In this document: positions 20,727 to 20,864 of the stretch, piece after piece
Layout: each line of letters starts with the position of its first letter
Numbering within the stretch: the stretch's first letter is position 1
Assembly (NCBI GenBank): GCA_900546565.1
Contig: URDC01000031.1
Coordinates: forward strand, 1 to 20,864
DNA from: an uncultured Opitutales bacterium
Lineage (GTDB): Bacteria > Verrucomicrobiota > Verrucomicrobiia > Opitutales > Intestinicryptomonadaceae
Direction: 5' to 3'
Length of the DNA: 20,864 nucleotides
Made by a program: the position numbers and the translations under genes
The notes under the pieces: generated by a model
Told to the model about the DNA's origin: nothing
Database searches by the model: none
The model's input: the letters and a program-made list of their open reading frames with translations, nothing else

Positions 20727-20864
20727 ATTATTTGTATTGTTGATAAAAATTTTAAGTCTTCAACACTACCCGTGCGTTCTTCCCCATTCAAGCTTTTATT
20801 TTTGAAAACCGCGAGGGCTTACTTTTGTTGGCGGCGGATATTTTAAATGTTGGGCACAGGCGCA
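20727..20864. other. Upstream region of pfp with a partial repeat arm
   Basis: Bases 20727-20790 are A/T-rich leader of the minus-strand phosphofructokinase gene. AAAACCGCGAGG at 20805-20816 matches the arm at 5990-6001 and resembles 8174-8187. It marks a further repeat element that continues beyond the window. No gene is seen. Confidence 0.4.

Overview
The window looks like chromosomal DNA of a Gram-negative bacterium of the Verrucomicrobiota, probably Opitutae-like. The evidence is a surface protein ending in a Verrucomicrobia-type PEP-CTERM anchor (VPEPAT, a hydrophobic stretch, then RRRR), outer-membrane assembly genes (bamD-like, lptE), a DUF481 barrel, polyphosphate glucokinase, PPi-type phosphofructokinase and many lipoproteins. 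The assignment rests on gene content alone. Most of the DNA is ordinary housekeeping sequence. I see no transposase, integrase, phage module, CRISPR array, toxin-antitoxin pair or rRNA.

Layout. 1-218: structured repeat DNA behind a dUTPase-like gene. 216-3748 (minus): hpnH -> dinG-type helicase -> dUTPase-like gene, probably one transcription unit. 3897-5986 (plus): DUF481 outer-membrane protein and malate dehydrogenase. 5987-8580: a repeat-rich accessory island around one PEP-CTERM protein gene, with about 160-bp direct repeats on both sides, several terminator hairpins, a C-depleted G-run region and a G12 homopolymer upstream of the gene. 8639-12812 (plus): tRNA-Arg(CCG), YqaA-type membrane protein, polyphosphate glucokinase, bamD-like gene, lptE, rpe (the last three joined by short overlaps) and tRNA-Gln(CTG). 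12862-13031: composite hairpin repeat. 13035-14451 (minus): exported alpha/beta hydrolase and Tpx-type peroxidase. 14580-17812 (plus): a 10-codon mini-ORF coupled to a lipocalin lipoprotein, then a GH42-like lipoprotein. 17818-17992: second copy of the composite repeat. 18058-18130 (minus): tRNA-Ala(GGC). 18187-19377: chagasin-like inhibitor lipoprotein divergent from a DUF374 acyltransferase. 19527-20726 (minus): PPi-dependent phosphofructokinase.

How the genes fit together. Two glycolytic entry enzymes use or may use phosphate polymers instead of ATP (polyphosphate glucokinase, PPi-PFK), next to mdh and rpe in central metabolism. bamD, lptE, DUF481, the lipocalin, the GH42-like lipoprotein and the PEP-CTERM protein all concern the outer membrane and surface. 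HpnH implies extended hopanoids, although no cyclase is in view.

The most unusual content is not protein-coding. It is a family of intergenic elements built from hairpins with one shared architecture (outer stem, 5' bulge, inner stem, short loop). Their stem sequences differ completely between copies while the pairing and a downstream tail (GTGCCCGTCATATAAAA) are kept. Related repeat ends lie directly on stop codons. The PEP-CTERM locus also looks like a phase-variable, repeat-bounded cassette.
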